From contig CAMPDV010000244.1 of the NCBI GenBank assembly GCA_946699065.1, positions 372,001 to 436,000 on the forward strand: a DNA stretch of 64,000 nucleotides, in the 5' to 3' direction. Source of the DNA: Loxodes magnus. Its lineage: Eukaryota; Ciliophora; Karyorelictea; Loxodida; Loxodidae. This document shows positions 12,927-24,984 of this stretch, piece by piece (the first letter of the stretch is position 1; the number at the start of each line of letters is the position of its first letter). Below the pieces are notes generated by a model. It was not told where the DNA came from. It did not search any database and saw only the letters and a program-made list of their open reading frames with translations. Position numbers and translations under genes: made by a program.

Positions 12927-13296
12927 ACAAATTTTTTTATTTGATATTTTTAAGTTCAGTTATAGTTTATTGATTAAATAATATTTTTATCTTTGTAGTT
13001 TATTTTCCAAACATGATATATATATTTTAAAACCAAATCTATCAACAAAATTTAATTATTTATTTATAATGATAGTTATAAAAAACATAAAAGTGTAAAT
13101 TTAATTTAAACAACATAAATTAAAAAAAAGCGATAAACATTTGCTTTTTAAATTAAAAATAATATTATTAAATTTTTTTGATAGATTTGGCTTTAAAATA
13201 TATATATCATGTTTAGAAAATAAACTACAAAGATAAAAATATTATTTAATCAATAAACTATAACTGAAGTTAAAAATATCAAATAAAAAAATTTGT
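12927..13296. mobile_element. Foldback/MITE-like element with 128-bp arms
   Basis: The left arm begins ACAAATTTTTTTATTTGATA and runs to about 13054. The right arm is its near-perfect reverse complement from about 13170 to 13296, with a few mismatches. The roughly 115-bp centre is AT-rich and non-coding. The layout is that of a non-autonomous DNA transposon or a ciliate internally eliminated sequence. I could not identify a clear target-site duplication, and no transposase is encoded in the window. Confidence 0.8.
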
Positions 13297-13329
13297 TCTT
13301 TATTTTTTTGTTTTGTTATAATAATAATA

Positions 13330-14075
13330 ATTAAAAATTAATTATAGTGATTCTAACTTTAAAAGGCTCATCCTGCATTAAAATTTAATTTTTTTGTTAA
13401 ATCTTAAATTTCCAGTTTTTTTTTGCATCTTTTTTGAATAAAAAATCAATTTGTGATATTTTACCATTTTTATAATTGGGATCTTGGTTCAGTCAGGTTC
13501 ACTATCTAGCATCTGTTCGTTTTTTCTTTGTTGTGCTAATGTTATATCCCTTAAAATTTCAATTAATATATATATTTTCTTTCTACATAATTATCCATTT
13601 GGAGGGCAATATAAATTACTGAATAATTGCCAAAATTTTAAGTATTCTTATTATTATTTCCGTAAAAATATCAATATTATCTTACCATATTGCCAATTCT
13701 CCTGCAATATTAGCATTACTTTTTTCTCCTATAAAAATAAATTCTTTCCCGCTAATCTTTAGGCTCTAAATCCATTAAGTCATTCATCGACGTATCTTAA
13801 AGAATTAAATTTTCCGTCAAATCTGAAAATTAGTTGAAATTTGTTTCTAATTACTTGATTCTCACATTTATTGAAAATCTTGTGTCATCTTTTTATTCTT
13901 ATGTATTAGAAATAATTTTTGCAATTTTTCCTTCAAGCTTAAGTGCTTATCTTAAAAAGTAATGTTTTTCTTCTTTCATATTTTTAAGTTCTTTAAGTAT
14001 AGTTTGTTAATTTTAGTGTGACCGAAATAAATCCTTATAAAAAGAGACTTTTTGCAAGAAATTTTCCATTTTATT
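13330..14075 (-). mobile_element. ORF1-only element, knuckle-degenerate subfamily
   Basis: It starts at ATG 14069-14067 with the same 5' signature as the copies at 1678 and 30739 (ATGGAAAATTTCTTGCAAAA). The reading then gives a Lys/Glu-rich helix, FNQFSDLTENLILQ, MNDLMDLEPKDQ and a knuckle variant CQYCRRIGNMVRQYWYF (His to Asn, last Cys to Tyr). It ends AGAATCACTATAATTAATT plus ATT repeats, close to the family hairpin. One frame change is visible near the start. Confidence 0.7.
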
Positions 14076-14280
14076 TAATTTAATAAATTTCAAGAAAAAA
14101 ATATTAAAAAATGTTGTTAAATAATTAATTTATAAAAATCATTTTATTTAGCTTTTAAAAAGAATTGAAAAAATGATATAAAAATTGTAATAAAATAAGT
14201 TATGATTTTTTAAATAAAAATATATTAGACTTATAACAAATTAATTAATTTTTTTGATATAAAAGGTTAGAGCTATCTTT

Positions 14281-14298
14281 AGAGGAAATTTTTCCTCT
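14281..14298. other. Short perfect hairpin
   Basis: AGAGGAAATTTTTCCTCT is self-complementary over 8 bp arms and lies just past the 3' end of the minus-strand coiled-coil frame. It may be a 3' processing structure or chance; it is not part of a repeat seen elsewhere in the window. Confidence 0.3.
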
Positions 14299-14325
14299 AA
14301 TTAAAGACGATTAAAATTTTTATAT

Positions 14326-15001
14326 TCATTTCTCAACTTTATATTTATTCATCTAAATCGATTTAAAACTGAGATAATTCTTCTTTCTCTTCAATAACTC
14401 ATAGAATTTCTCTTATTTCTTCTTGTAATTTTTCTCCAGCTTCTCTAAATAAATTCTAAGGTCATCGTCATCGTTATCCTTTTGAAGCCATTTATTTTGA
14501 TATTATTAATTCAAGATCCTGTTTGAGTAATGTCATACTTGAATCAATTAATACCGGATTCTTTCTGTAAATACCTCCAAAGCTGTTTGAAGTTAGATTT
14601 TTAATCGGTAATTGAACTTTTTCTTTAATTTTCTATGGATTTGTTTCTAGATTTTCTTATTTAAACAAATTTGGAAGTTAAGACTTCGCTTTAAAACTAA
14701 ATTTATCTTACCAAGCCTTGATCTTATATTTTTTATCTTACAAAAGAAGTTAAAGATTCTAGTTTTCATCCTTCAGGATCTATATTTCATATTCATCTTC
14801 TCAATTAAGAAATAAAGCTAAATAACATATTGTTCATGGAGTTTCTCCAGCTTTTTCAGTTTGTTACGGAATTCAGTATTTCCAATCTTTAACAGAAGTA
14901 AATTTATCTTTTTTAAATTCTTGGTTCTTGTTAGTTGACTGAGACTTATGATTGATCTTCTAAGATTAGAATTTAAGGTTAAGATTCGCGTGTTTTTTCA
15001 T
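14326..15001 (-). CDS. Coiled-coil protein of unknown function, one frame change
   Basis: From ATG 15001-14999 the minus strand reads a Lys/Gln-rich N-terminus, a helical block (DEYEIQILKDENQNLQLLL), and FGGIYRKNP, faintly like the GKIYRK box of the ORF1 elements. The frame then shifts by one base near 14508, into KDNDDDDLRIYLEKLEKNY and a Lys-rich helix ending at TGA 14328-14326. Trp residues are TGA and many Gln residues are TAA/TAG. No zinc knuckle is visible. It may be a diverged ORF1-type protein or a host coiled-coil protein. The frame change could be a short intron, an indel or a sequencing error. Confidence 0.45.
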
Positions 15002-15149
15002 TTTTTACCTATTAAACATTAAAAAATAAAATTTTAAGCCTAAATTTATTTAAAAAAATTAATTCAAAACACTTACTGAAAGGAAAAAATAAATTAAAAA
15101 ATTAACAAATTGAAAGAAAAAATATAGTTGTGATCAATTTATTTTATTA

Positions 15150-18100
15150 TATGATTACATCACTAAACCTTGTAAAAATTAAAAGTAAGAGGAACAAACA
15201 CGGACTTAAGATATATGAAGATTAGATAATAGTATAAGCGATTTGAGGCTAGAAATTAAGAATTATTTTTAAAGAAAAAAAGCTATTTGTGAGTATATAA
15301 ACTTATTCCCTTTATGTCAATTAATAATCTTCATGATAAATAGAACACCAATAATTTAAATGTACTAAAAAGTTTAAATATAAATATTTATAATTCAAGC
15401 AAATTCACATAAAATTAGTCAAACTTAAACAGACAATATAAGTAAGGATAAAAAAGCATAAGTTTAAAGTCTAATGTTCAAATGCTTCATCTATTAAAAT
15501 AAAAATTGAATAATAAAATCAATTTTGCTAGACAAGATTGCTTGATGAGTTATAATGCTGAGCCTGCGCTCGGATCATAAAATAAAAGAAAAAATTATTA
15601 TAAGTTGCCAAGTTACAAAGCTACGTTATTTTTTAAAGCAAAAAAGGATAATATTGCATATTAGAAGCATTAGCTTTGTATTGACGTCATAATTAAGAAG
15701 TTACCAACATACTAGCTTAAAATTTAAATTTATAAGCGTTATCTTCATAAATTTTGCAAATGAAAAAATAAAAAGTTAAGGAAAAACATAAAGATCTTAG
15801 CAAAAATGCTTAAATAATGTTCAAACAAGCTAAAAGCATAATAAACCCAAAAATTCGTAATTAGATGAATTTTAACTTTAATTAACAACAGCATTTATTG
15901 AAAATTGAGAAACTAACATTTTCGATAAACATTCGAAACTAAGTAAAATAGATTTTGACTTCTCAAATAGAAAAATAGATGGAATATTTTGAAAAAAATC
16001 TTTTATCTTAAATTAGGAATTAAGTCATTTATAAAATATGCCTCTTTTTACGTGATTTGAAATTAAAAAAATTAGATCTTAACTTGCAAATAATAAAGCT
16101 ACAGGTAATGATGGTCTAAAAGCTGAGCTTATTAAATATGGAAGTTAAGATTTGCATCAAATTATTACAAGTTTCATTAATAACATACTTAGAACATTTA
16201 AAATACCTAATGAAATGAAAAAAATAAACATTCTTGCAATTTTCAAAAAGGGAAGAAAAAATTGATGTAATTGACGACCTATCTCTTTATTGAACTGTCT
16301 ACTTAAAATTTATGATAAAGCACTAACATAACGACTTTATAATTATATTTATGAACGAAACATTTTACATCCAGCCTAATTTGGATTTATTCGTAAACGC
16401 TCCACTACTTAGCAAATTTGAACTATTTAGTAAATTATAGACTTGCATCCTAGATGATCTCATAAAAAGTAATAAATTGCTACTTTAATAGATGTAGAAA
16501 AAATGTTTGATAGCATATCTAGGAAATTATTTTTTGATCATCTTAGAAGACTTAGGTTACCTTTGGACCTAATATTGGCACTAGAATCTTTTTATGATAA
16601 TGTTGATGCTAAGTTTATAATTAATGGGTATCTTACAAGAACAATTAAATATAACAATGAAGTATTATAAGGAAGTAGCCATGCACCTGTACTTGCAATT
16701 TTATACTATGATATTGTTATAAGATATTTAGAAGATAATCAGAAGAAATTAGGACTTCAAATATTATCTAAAACTTTCGTAGTACGAGCCTTTGCTGACG
16801 ACTTAATCCAATTATTCTCTTCCTAGAAAAATGCCTAAAAATTATTACAAGCTACATATTCAGTTTTTGATTGAAAAAAATTTACAATTAATGTAGCCAA
16901 GTGTGAAGTAATAGAATTCTTGGAAAAAAATCAATAAAAAGAAAGCTAACTTTCTATTTATCTAAAGCTTAATGGAATATCAATTACTTAAAAAGATGAA
17001 GCTACCTATTTAGGATATTAGTTATGAATAAAATAAAATTACAATGTACAGCAGTTGCTACCAAATACAGAGTAGCTATTAAAAAGCTACAGCAAAACTT
17101 TCTAAATATGGATTAGTATCCCCTCTCAGCTTCAAAACTCTTTGTAGAACTTTTATTTTACCTAAAGTTGAATATGGAAGTGATATTACTCCGTGAGCTA
17201 CTATTTCTGGAATTTAAGGAATAAAAAAAAGATAAAAAATCGCAAAGATTTATCTCAAGATACGCGTTTAGATCTTAAGAATTCACATTCAATGAGTCAT
17301 GTTTTATTGACCTAAACTGGCTTCGTTTACACATTCGGCAACTCAAAAGTTAATACATTTTTGCTAAAAATTAATATTATACAGCAAAGAAAATCCTAAC
17401 TAAAACATTGCTTTTTTATTATAAAAATGCACTAAATTTAATTTACCATACTAGAAACATATAAAGAAAGGTATCGATATGAATAAATTTTGGCATGTCA
17501 CATGTTTAGATTAATATGGATTTTTATAAACTTAATGAATAAAAAATAAAACATAAATTCTTAAGGGAATGGCTCTCTAGGAATACACTTATGCCAACAA
17601 CAAAAAGAATTATAGACTAAATAGAAAATAATTAAAGTGTATTTCCTGAAATTACTTATATAAAATATAATAAACACTATATTAGAGAGACTATTTCTAT
17701 CTATAAACTAGCACTTTTTCTTATAATTTTCAATAAGATCTTAGTAATCGCCACATTAACGTTAGATATAGCATTATTTGCTTATGTGACTAAGACTTTG
17801 ATGAAACTGATCATATTTTTGATTGCTAATACTATGCAGATATTATTGAGGAACTCGAAAGTCATAAAGCTTTTAAAGAAAAAGAAAGAAGAAACTAATT
17901 TTTTATGACTAAAACTATATAAACAAACTCTTTTCAAAGAATACAATTCCTAAAATAGACAAATTAATCAAAAAATTTCATTCTAAATTACTAAAAAAAC
18001 ACATTGAAATGTTTAATCTACAAGATGAGCTTTTAGAAGAGTTTCTAGAAGAAAAAAGAAAAATTTCATCGAGACAATAAATAAAAATATATGATAGAGA

Positions 18101-18255
18101 TAGAACAAGAAGAAGCTTGATTGACATAACAAATTTTTATCTTTCAATATATTTGTAATATTTATAATCTTAGCTATATCTATTGCAACTATGTCTCAAT
18201 ATTCTTAAATATTGAAACTATTATATTTTAATTAATTAATTAATTAAAAATATTA
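15150..18255 (+). mobile_element. LINE, ORF2 with endonuclease remnant and RT
   Basis: Near 15560 an LRSDHKI remnant fits the last box of an AP-type endonuclease. RT blocks follow in one frame from 16091: KATGNDG, NWCNWRPISLLN (both Trp are TGA), QFGFIRKRST, IDVEKMFDSI, EVLQGSSHAPVLAILYYD, the catalytic box FADD at 16793-16804, and TYLGYQL. After 17050 the frame moves (KTLCRTFILPKVEYGSD). The C-terminal knuckle CLCDQDFDETDHIFDC lies at about 17777-17825. The 3' tail is (TTAA)n near 18228-18250. The RT core looks whole, but I see at least two frame breaks, so the copy is probably inactive. Confidence 0.85.
16091..17050 (+). pseudogene. LINE reverse transcriptase core
   Basis: The longest uninterrupted RT frame of the window. 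Fingers and palm motifs are in order and the metal-binding aspartates are present in IDVEKMFD and FADDLI. At least five TGA codons fall at tryptophan positions, most tellingly in NWRPISLL, a near-invariant LINE motif. Many TAA/TAG fall at Gln. It probably belongs to an AP-endonuclease LINE clade; the exact clade cannot be fixed by eye. The thumb region continues in other frames. Confidence 0.85.
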
Positions 18256-18273
18256 TATATATCATTTTTAAAT

Positions 18274-18640
18274 AGAGTGGAAAGCCCTCTCCTTCGGATG
18301 CTGCTCAGAGGTCCAGCAAAGCAATAAAAAAATTAGCGCGGACGGAGGACAAATCGGAGAAAGAGAAACAAATAACAAGAGAAGGAAGATTCGACAAACT
18401 GGAGAACTCTGAATGCCCCAGGAGGAAACTTTCTTCATCATAAGTCGGGGAAATGTACCCGTAATCACATATTGCATCCTATACTTTGGAAGGAAAATTT
18501 ACAGGGACGTACTGCATGAAGAGAAAACAAGGATAGAGAGATCAATAAAATATTTTTCGACATTAAATAAAATAAATTTAGAAAACTGCGCACCAACAAG
18601 AGTGCTACGAGCTCTATAATCAAATCTATTTATTTATATA
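18274..18640 (+). mobile_element. SINE-like element S1, copy 1
   Basis: A GC-richer 367-bp unit starts AGAGTGGAAAGCCCTCTCCT and ends with GCGCACCAACAAGAGTGCTA and CGAGCTCTATAATC, followed by TTTATTTAT. It matches 27460-27820 in inverse orientation at roughly 90 percent. The 3' part can fold (GAGC or GCGC pairing with GCTC around a purine-rich loop). A 68-codon frame is open in both copies, but the region upstream of it has an odd-length indel between copies, so coding selection is unlikely. It lies directly behind the LINE tail. Confidence 0.75.
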
Positions 18641-18947
18641 TTTATATATTTTAAAATAATATAGTTTAAATTATTTAAATTATACACTCTTAAACATAAT
18701 GATTTTACTTTATTTTATAAAAATGAATAGTAGATTATTCTTAGCCTGAAATATTTTAATTTTAATTAAATCTTTCTACATTCTATTCAATTTAACTTAG
18801 TAAGCCTTTAATATAATTTAATCATTATATTAAGTCGTATAAGTTAAAAAGTGAAACCAAACTCAATTATTAACCACATATCTACCCCAGTCTTCCATAT
18901 TCATCTAAATATTATTTAAAGAACAACTTCTCAATCTCATTCCATAT

Positions 18948-21048
18948 TCACTATTAAAGCGTTTCAATCCTACTGATATTAAGCTAATATATACTTACCT
19001 ATTAACCAGATAAGACTGAATTCAATAATCTCTATATATTCCAGCATCTAATCTCTGTACTTGAACCAGATATTAAGCATCTATTGTCAAGAGATACCGA
19101 AACCGATGCTACAGCAGAAGAATGACCATTAAGAGTTTAAATACACCTACCAACTTCCAAATCCCATATCTTTATTGTATAATCTTAACTACCCGATATG
19201 ATAAATTTATTGCCATTCGTTACTGCTATTGAATAAACTGCATCCGTATGATCTCTCAAAGTATTCTTACAAGTACCAGTCTCCAAATCCCATTTCTTTT
19301 GTCTAATCAGCACTTCCAGAAACGATTAATTTACTAAAACTACCGAATAAACATAATGTATATGTTCATTTAAGGTATTCCTACAGGTCAATGTTAATGT
19401 ATCCCAGATTTTAATACTATAGTCATCAGCACATGATATAATATACTTATTGCAAGGTGTAAAAACTATTCCACGTATATATCCTGAATGCCCTTATAAA
19501 ATATGAGGATATTCTGTAATTATATTAGATAGTTAGCATTGTCCATATTACAGTTAATAAACTTAGTATTACGAAGATTACATTACGATAAATTAGTATT
19601 AAGGAAATTACAGCTATTGAATATCATATCAGATAAGTCTGCCTTTACTAAGTTTAAGTCTTATAAATTCATTTGGTAAAACTCAAAATTATTACTCATA
19701 TAGTTACATATCGTAATAGCATTAGAAGCAGCTAATTATACTTCTTAAGAAGTCCTTGATAACTATGCTATTTGAAGTAAATTTTAAATGAGCTCTTAAT
19801 CATCCTTTAACGAAGATAATTATAGTAATATTTAAGTCTTCTCTATCAAACTAGAATTATTCAAAGGATTATATTTCAAAGATTAGATATTTATACTATC
19901 CTCCTTAATCTAAGCTAGAAATTAGCATAACGTTTTGAATTCAATATTAGTGAAATCTTAGATGTCATACTTTATTAAATTTCACTATTCTTGATCTTAT
20001 GAAGGATACTTAACACAAAGTGGATTTATCTGATTCTCTTATTAAATTAACTATTACTCGAAATCCCTAAATACTAATTAGCTTTACTATTCCTCTTTTT
20101 CTTAAACTATCAGAACTTAAAGGGACTATATCAGATTTTATGACTTATCTAATTACTAATGATTCTCTTATTCTTGTAGATCTTACATTGCATATTGAAG
20201 ATGATGTTAAATCTCTTAGATAGGCTATTATTTAGATTCTTAATCTTATGTTCTCTTAATATGTTAATTTGAAACCTTACTTCCACTTAAAGACCTTAAA
20301 ATTTAATCTTTCTATTATAAGATTCTATTAGTTGCTACACCTTATTCTATGTCAGTAATTATTAACCTGAATTCTCCTTTAAGAATAAGAAAATATTGAA
20401 AATATTTTGCTATATATTGTAAAGCAAATTTTATGGATTACTCTCCAACTCCTACTTTCTCTTCAACTCCCTGATTTCACTCTGAATCAATTAGAACTCT
20501 TCCTAAATCTATTAACTTCTTTTATTTTGATCACATTGGAAGATATTGTTTGACTAAATTAATTTCTATTTATCACTTGACTGAATATTGGATATACGCT
20601 TTAACAAATTTTCTATTTAGCTGACATCATAAGCATAACAACCTATCAAAGTTTTAAAGATTCCTTCCAATGATTTTGAACATTTTTATTTCAATAACTT
20701 ACTACTTTCCTTAATTGCTTATCTTATCCTTAGCAGCTGATTTTATTTACTAGCATATTTATCTTATAGCCAATTAATTTACTAATTGGAAATAATTTAA
20801 TTAAAAGTATCTTATTATTGATGAGAATTCTCCTAAGATTGCGTTTATACTTGTAATATAAAATTTGGTAAATCTTCAGGCTTTATTTTGAAAGTTTCTT
20901 AATGATTTTTGCAGAAAATCATTTAAGTAACTTGTTGAACTGTTCTAAGACACTTCAAGCAAGATAAACATCCCCAAGGGATTTACTTAGCAATGCGCTT
21001 TTCTTAATGGTAAGTTTTGTGACAGTTTAAACACAGTTAGACATCCAT
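18948..21048 (-). CDS. RING / pentapeptide / WD40 protein, frame-disrupted paralogue
   Basis: From ATG 21048-21046 the minus strand encodes a RING-like finger (CLNCHKTY, then GCLSCLKC and FCKNH), a long Gln/Lys-rich helical region, a pentapeptide stretch (NTNLSQCNLRNTKF, about 19520-19640) and four WD40 blades (YIISCADDYSIKIWD; FIISGSQDYTIKIWDLE) to TGA 18950-18948. Family knowledge: RING domains can act in ubiquitin transfer, while pentapeptide and WD40 repeats bind partners. The frame changes near 19980 and again between the pentapeptide part and blade 1, and blade 2 holds two compensating indels. It may be a decaying duplicate, or short introns or sequence errors may explain the shifts. 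The intact paralogue is at 55274-57445. The stop is uncertain because TGA is also Trp. Confidence 0.75.
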
Positions 21049-21459
21049 TGAGTCTAAAAATTATAAAAATGAATAATTACATTGGAAATAAAGTAAAACT
21101 ACGAAATAATAATAACTAAATATCTGAAATTATATGCAATAATATACTTTTATATTAGCTATATTCAAATCGTATTTACAACTAAAAAATTTGAATTAAA
21201 TATAGTAAATATAACTTATTTTCTTTATCAGTTTTTTAGCTTCTAAGTAAAACTTATACCTTTCTATATTAAATAATATTATCCATAGAGATGCTTTTTT
21301 TCTTTCTATATCAGTAGTAATATTTGCTAAAATTAAAAATTAAGATATACTATTAGTAGAGGAGAGTGCTAGAAGCGTTAAAATTTAAGGGCAAGGGTTT
21401 TAATAGCAAAATCTTATTTTTAAAGCACTCAGAGTTAATATTAATGACTCTTTCGAGAA

Positions 21460-22260
21460 AATTATGAGCTACAAACATGTGAAAGTATTGACTGAAGATT
21501 TATCAAAGAAGTAGAAACTCAGCGAATTCAAGACCTAAATTAAGAATTTAATTCCTATATGGACCTTAAAAACTTAAACAAGCAAATCCTAGAAATTTCT
21601 AGGGAAGAAGATGCTAAAATGATATTAGACCTTATCAACAAGATTTAGAATCTGGAAAAATAAATAAATGTCTTGTTCAAGATCATGAGGAAATAAATAC
21701 AATAAAACATGATCTTTTACAGCACGAGAATAACAAAGAAGTTCACATAGGAGTCAAATAAGTGAAAACAGGAATATTACTATAATTAGTTATATTTTCT
21801 GCAGTCTTGATGATATTCTAAGAATAATAAGCAAAGGATTTTGCTAAATGAAAAAAATTAAATTATCCATTTTGAAAATAACTACTTTTTTTTAGAAGTG
21901 ATCTTCAAGAAAGACATATTCCTTAAGAATATGATTAATGCTTATGTCAAGAAAAAGAGACATTCTAACACATATTCAAATGTAAATACTACCAAACAAG
22001 TATAGATAATATTAAAACCTAAATAGATAAAATTATTAAAAGCAAAAATAAAGCGTAAAATAATATAAACTGAGAAAATATTTATGAAAATATAGAACAA
22101 GAGCTCTTAGAATATAATTAAAACATAATAAATTAAATATTTTGCAAAAAAGACTATATGACTCAAATTGATAGAATAATAAAATCTACGTGAAGCAGAA
22201 TAAAATAAACATGAAAACAAATATATTCTTTCTAAAACTTAATGAAAATAAGACAAGTAA
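21460..22260 (+). mobile_element. LINE 3' fragment, ORF2 C-terminus
   Basis: The plus strand reads QEYDQCLCQEKETFQHIFKC at about 21924-21983, the same C-x-C-x7-H-x4-C knuckle that ends the LINE ORF2 copies at 17777 and 50170. Before it runs helical ORF2 sequence, after it a Lys/Asn/Gln-rich tail (EQELLEYNQ). The RT core is absent, so this is a 5'-truncated LINE insertion, about 400 bp upstream of the RING/WD40 gene start and in opposite orientation. Confidence 0.6.
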
Positions 22261-22539
22261 ATCTAATCTTAATGAGACAAGAAGAAATACTACAACATTT
22301 TCAAGAGTACTTAAAAGTAGAAGTGTATTGACTTTAGACATAAAACTTCAAAGCTATTAAGCAAACTATATTATTTTTAATTTAATTTAATTTAAATCCA
22401 TTTTGAAAAAATAAATGAAAAAATATAAAAAATAAAAAAAATCTAATAAAAAAACATAATAAATAAGTCAATTCTAAGTGGTGCTATACATTTGAAAATT
22501 GAATAGTCAATAATCTGGTCTTTAAAAAATTAAAAACAA

Positions 22540-22830
22540 AAAAAAAACAGATTTTTAGATATTGCAATAAGCTTGGACAATATTGGAAAGATGTTGAGAT
22601 TGAGAAAGAATTTGTTAGAAACCAAAAGACAAAATTTAAAGGAAGATTTACCTCCAATTATTCGGCATTGAATAGCTATATCTATAAGAAGAAGGCAAAA
22701 ATTTTTGATCTGTTTGAGAAATCCTTGAAATATGAAACTTGGAGAATGTAGAGATACAAGGGACTAATAGCCAGCTAGGCCGAAGGAAAATAAATTTTAG
22801 GTTAAATTTATAAAATAAAGATAAGTAAAA
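22540..22830 (+). mobile_element. ORF1-only element, 3' fragment
   Basis: A plus-strand frame reads a knuckle remnant FRYCNKLGQYWKDVE (first Cys to Phe) followed by the family-type SYIYKKKAKIF box and a Lys/Arg/Gln tail. Compositionally it is richer in G than its surroundings, like the fragment at 57535. The 5' half is missing. Confidence 0.45.
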
Positions 22831-23039
22831 TATAAGTAAAAAGATATTCAAGATAAAAAACTATATATTGATATCTTAAAAAATATAATATAATTTTAAA
22901 TAAAATATTAAGAAAAATCGTCCAAATGGTTTAAACACCCAAAACATAAGCCTTTAGAAATTTCTCATGTAAGTTAAACCAAACAGTTATCTTTTTTATT
23001 ATTATTACAAATTAATATATTAATTTTACTTTTTAGGTA

Positions 23040-23767
23040 GCATAGCATAATATATTATTGTTTTTCACCTTTTTTTTACCAGTTATGAGTATATTATTTA
23101 GAAAATTATTCACCTCAAACTTGCTTGGATCTTCATTGCTATAAGTTTTGATTAATTTAAGATTATTTTTTCACTATTTTTTTCTATAGATCAAATCCCA
23201 ATCATTTTCTATTGGATTTATAACTACTTTTTGGAGATAGGGAATATTCTAATTCCTTTGATTTTTTCCTGTGAAGCAAATCTTCTTTATTGCAATAAAT
23301 TATAAATAATATTTTCCATTAATTTTCTATCATTCTCTTTTCTTTTTGCTTAAATTAGTAAAACTTCGTACTTTATGTCCAGGTTTCTTTCAGTATCAGC
23401 ATATCGTTACTCTTTTGTAGGGTATATAATTTTTATAAGTAGTTGCTCAATTTCCATTGATTTTTGATATTTTAGGATTGCTATGGCTTACAATTTTATT
23501 TATTTTAACCTTCCCTCACTATTATTCTGTCTATCAATTTTTCCTAAATTTGCTACAATGATGGTTTTAGAGCTAATTTCTATCTTAGAATTTACTTTTG
23601 AGATTTTATAAATTCCATTGCTTAACAAATCTTGCGCTCGCTAATAAAAATCACTAGCAATCTTTACTTATTTTTCGATTCTCCACCTGAAGGGGGAAAA
23701 TATTATTGATAAAATCCTACTAAGAGTAATTAAGTTTTGTGGGAGAGGTTTGTTTCTTACGAGCCAT
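23040..23767 (-). mobile_element. ORF1-only element, minus strand
   Basis: It starts ATGGCTCGTAAGAAACAAAC at 23767. It carries a degenerate knuckle CWYWKKPGHKVRSF near 23358-23400 (second and last Cys lost; Trp as TGA) and the C-terminal box DPSKFEV near 23120, matching DSSKYEV in the copy at 30095-30739. The 3' end has a GGTAAAAAAAAGGTGAAAAAC remnant of the hairpin. Several frame changes are likely. It abuts the start of the plus-strand gene at 23795. Confidence 0.6.
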
Positions 23768-23794
23768 TTTTTATATATATTAAAAAGGCAAAAA

Positions 23795-24349
23795 ATGGGA
23801 AATAAAGAAATTAGAAGAAGATATTAGATAGACAATTTGCATTTAATATAGATTGATTTTTAATTTGAATAAAAATAAAATATTATGCTTGCTTAACAAT
23901 ATGTAATTTAATAAATATTTAGATATAAAAAAGGAAAATTAAGATTTATAAAACATCTAAAATTTATCAAAAAGAGTAGGAGATTAGCAACAATAGAAGA
24001 AAAGGGGGGAAGGTTGTAGGAATCTTCGTTTATATATAAGGCAAACTATTACAAATTAAATAGAATAGGCCTTCGATAATCAAAAAGAAAAATGAATTTA
24101 TATATGATGAAACTGTTTAAAAACTGAAATAATAAAAAATTGGAAAAACAAAAGAATTATATTATTCCCCTAAATAAGCCAGAAATGTAAACTATATAGT
24201 AAGAAATGAGTAGATGTTCAAAAGATAATTTTATGCAGTTTTTTAGAAATTCTTAATTCAAATAATTTAGTAGCAAAATATATAAAACTAACTCAAATAT
24301 TACGAAGCTAAAATTTCCTATTTCCTTCTACTAATTCATAAAAGTATGA
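23795..24349 (+). CDS. Small basic protein of unknown function
   Basis: From ATG 23795 to TGA 24347-24349 one uninterrupted frame of 184 residues reads well as protein: NKEIRRRYQIDNLHLIQ at the start, a Lys/Arg-rich middle (GKLRFIKHLKFIKKSRR), and IPLNKPEMQTIQQEMSRC. Gln is often TAA/TAG. No domain is recognised. It starts 28 bp from the 5' end of an inverted ORF1 element, so its real N-terminus could lie elsewhere. A second frame in the middle (GKTKELYYSPKQARN) also reads plausibly, which lowers confidence. Confidence 0.4.
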
Positions 24350-24980
24350 TTGTCGTAATACTCACTTAATTATTCATTTATTTTCTTCTTTATTGAAAAA
24401 ATAAAAAGATTAGTAAATTAGAAAAGAAGTAACAAGTTAGTACATAAAGAAAATATAAAAAAGTTAAATATAACGAAAATATTTCCTCAGTTACAAAAAT
24501 ATAATTAATTTCCCTTTTGGCTATATTTTTAAATAAGTTAAAGAATTTTTAATTTTAGTACTGTAAGAAATAACAAAATTAGATTAAAGCTTTAATAATT
24601 CTAGATTTTTAATCTATAAATAATAATAAAAAATGTATCTTAAATCAGTTTATAGATAAATAATTAAAATTCTATTTATTTTTAAATTAAAAACTGGTAA
24701 GTATTTTAAGATTATTTTAGTATTAATTATTTTAATAAATTCTCAAGCTAATAATATTAAATTCATCTATAATTAAAGGTAAAGCTATGATGTTTAGTTA
24801 TTAAATAATAATTTATTATAAGTAAGATTAAGAAGATCTAAAGGCCATTCTTGAAATTAGCCTTTAAGCTCTCATACTTATTTTAATAAGAAAGTAAATT
24901 TAGTAAAAGGTAGATTGGATATAAAGTATAGAAAAAGAGTTTTGAACCATAAGATTAAGATTTTAAATATCCTTTTTATA
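24350..24980. other. AT-rich spacer
   Basis: No recognised motif on either strand; homopolymer-rich. It separates the small basic gene from the 3' end of the next minus-strand ORF1 element. Confidence 0.35.
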
Positions 24981-24984
24981 AAAT

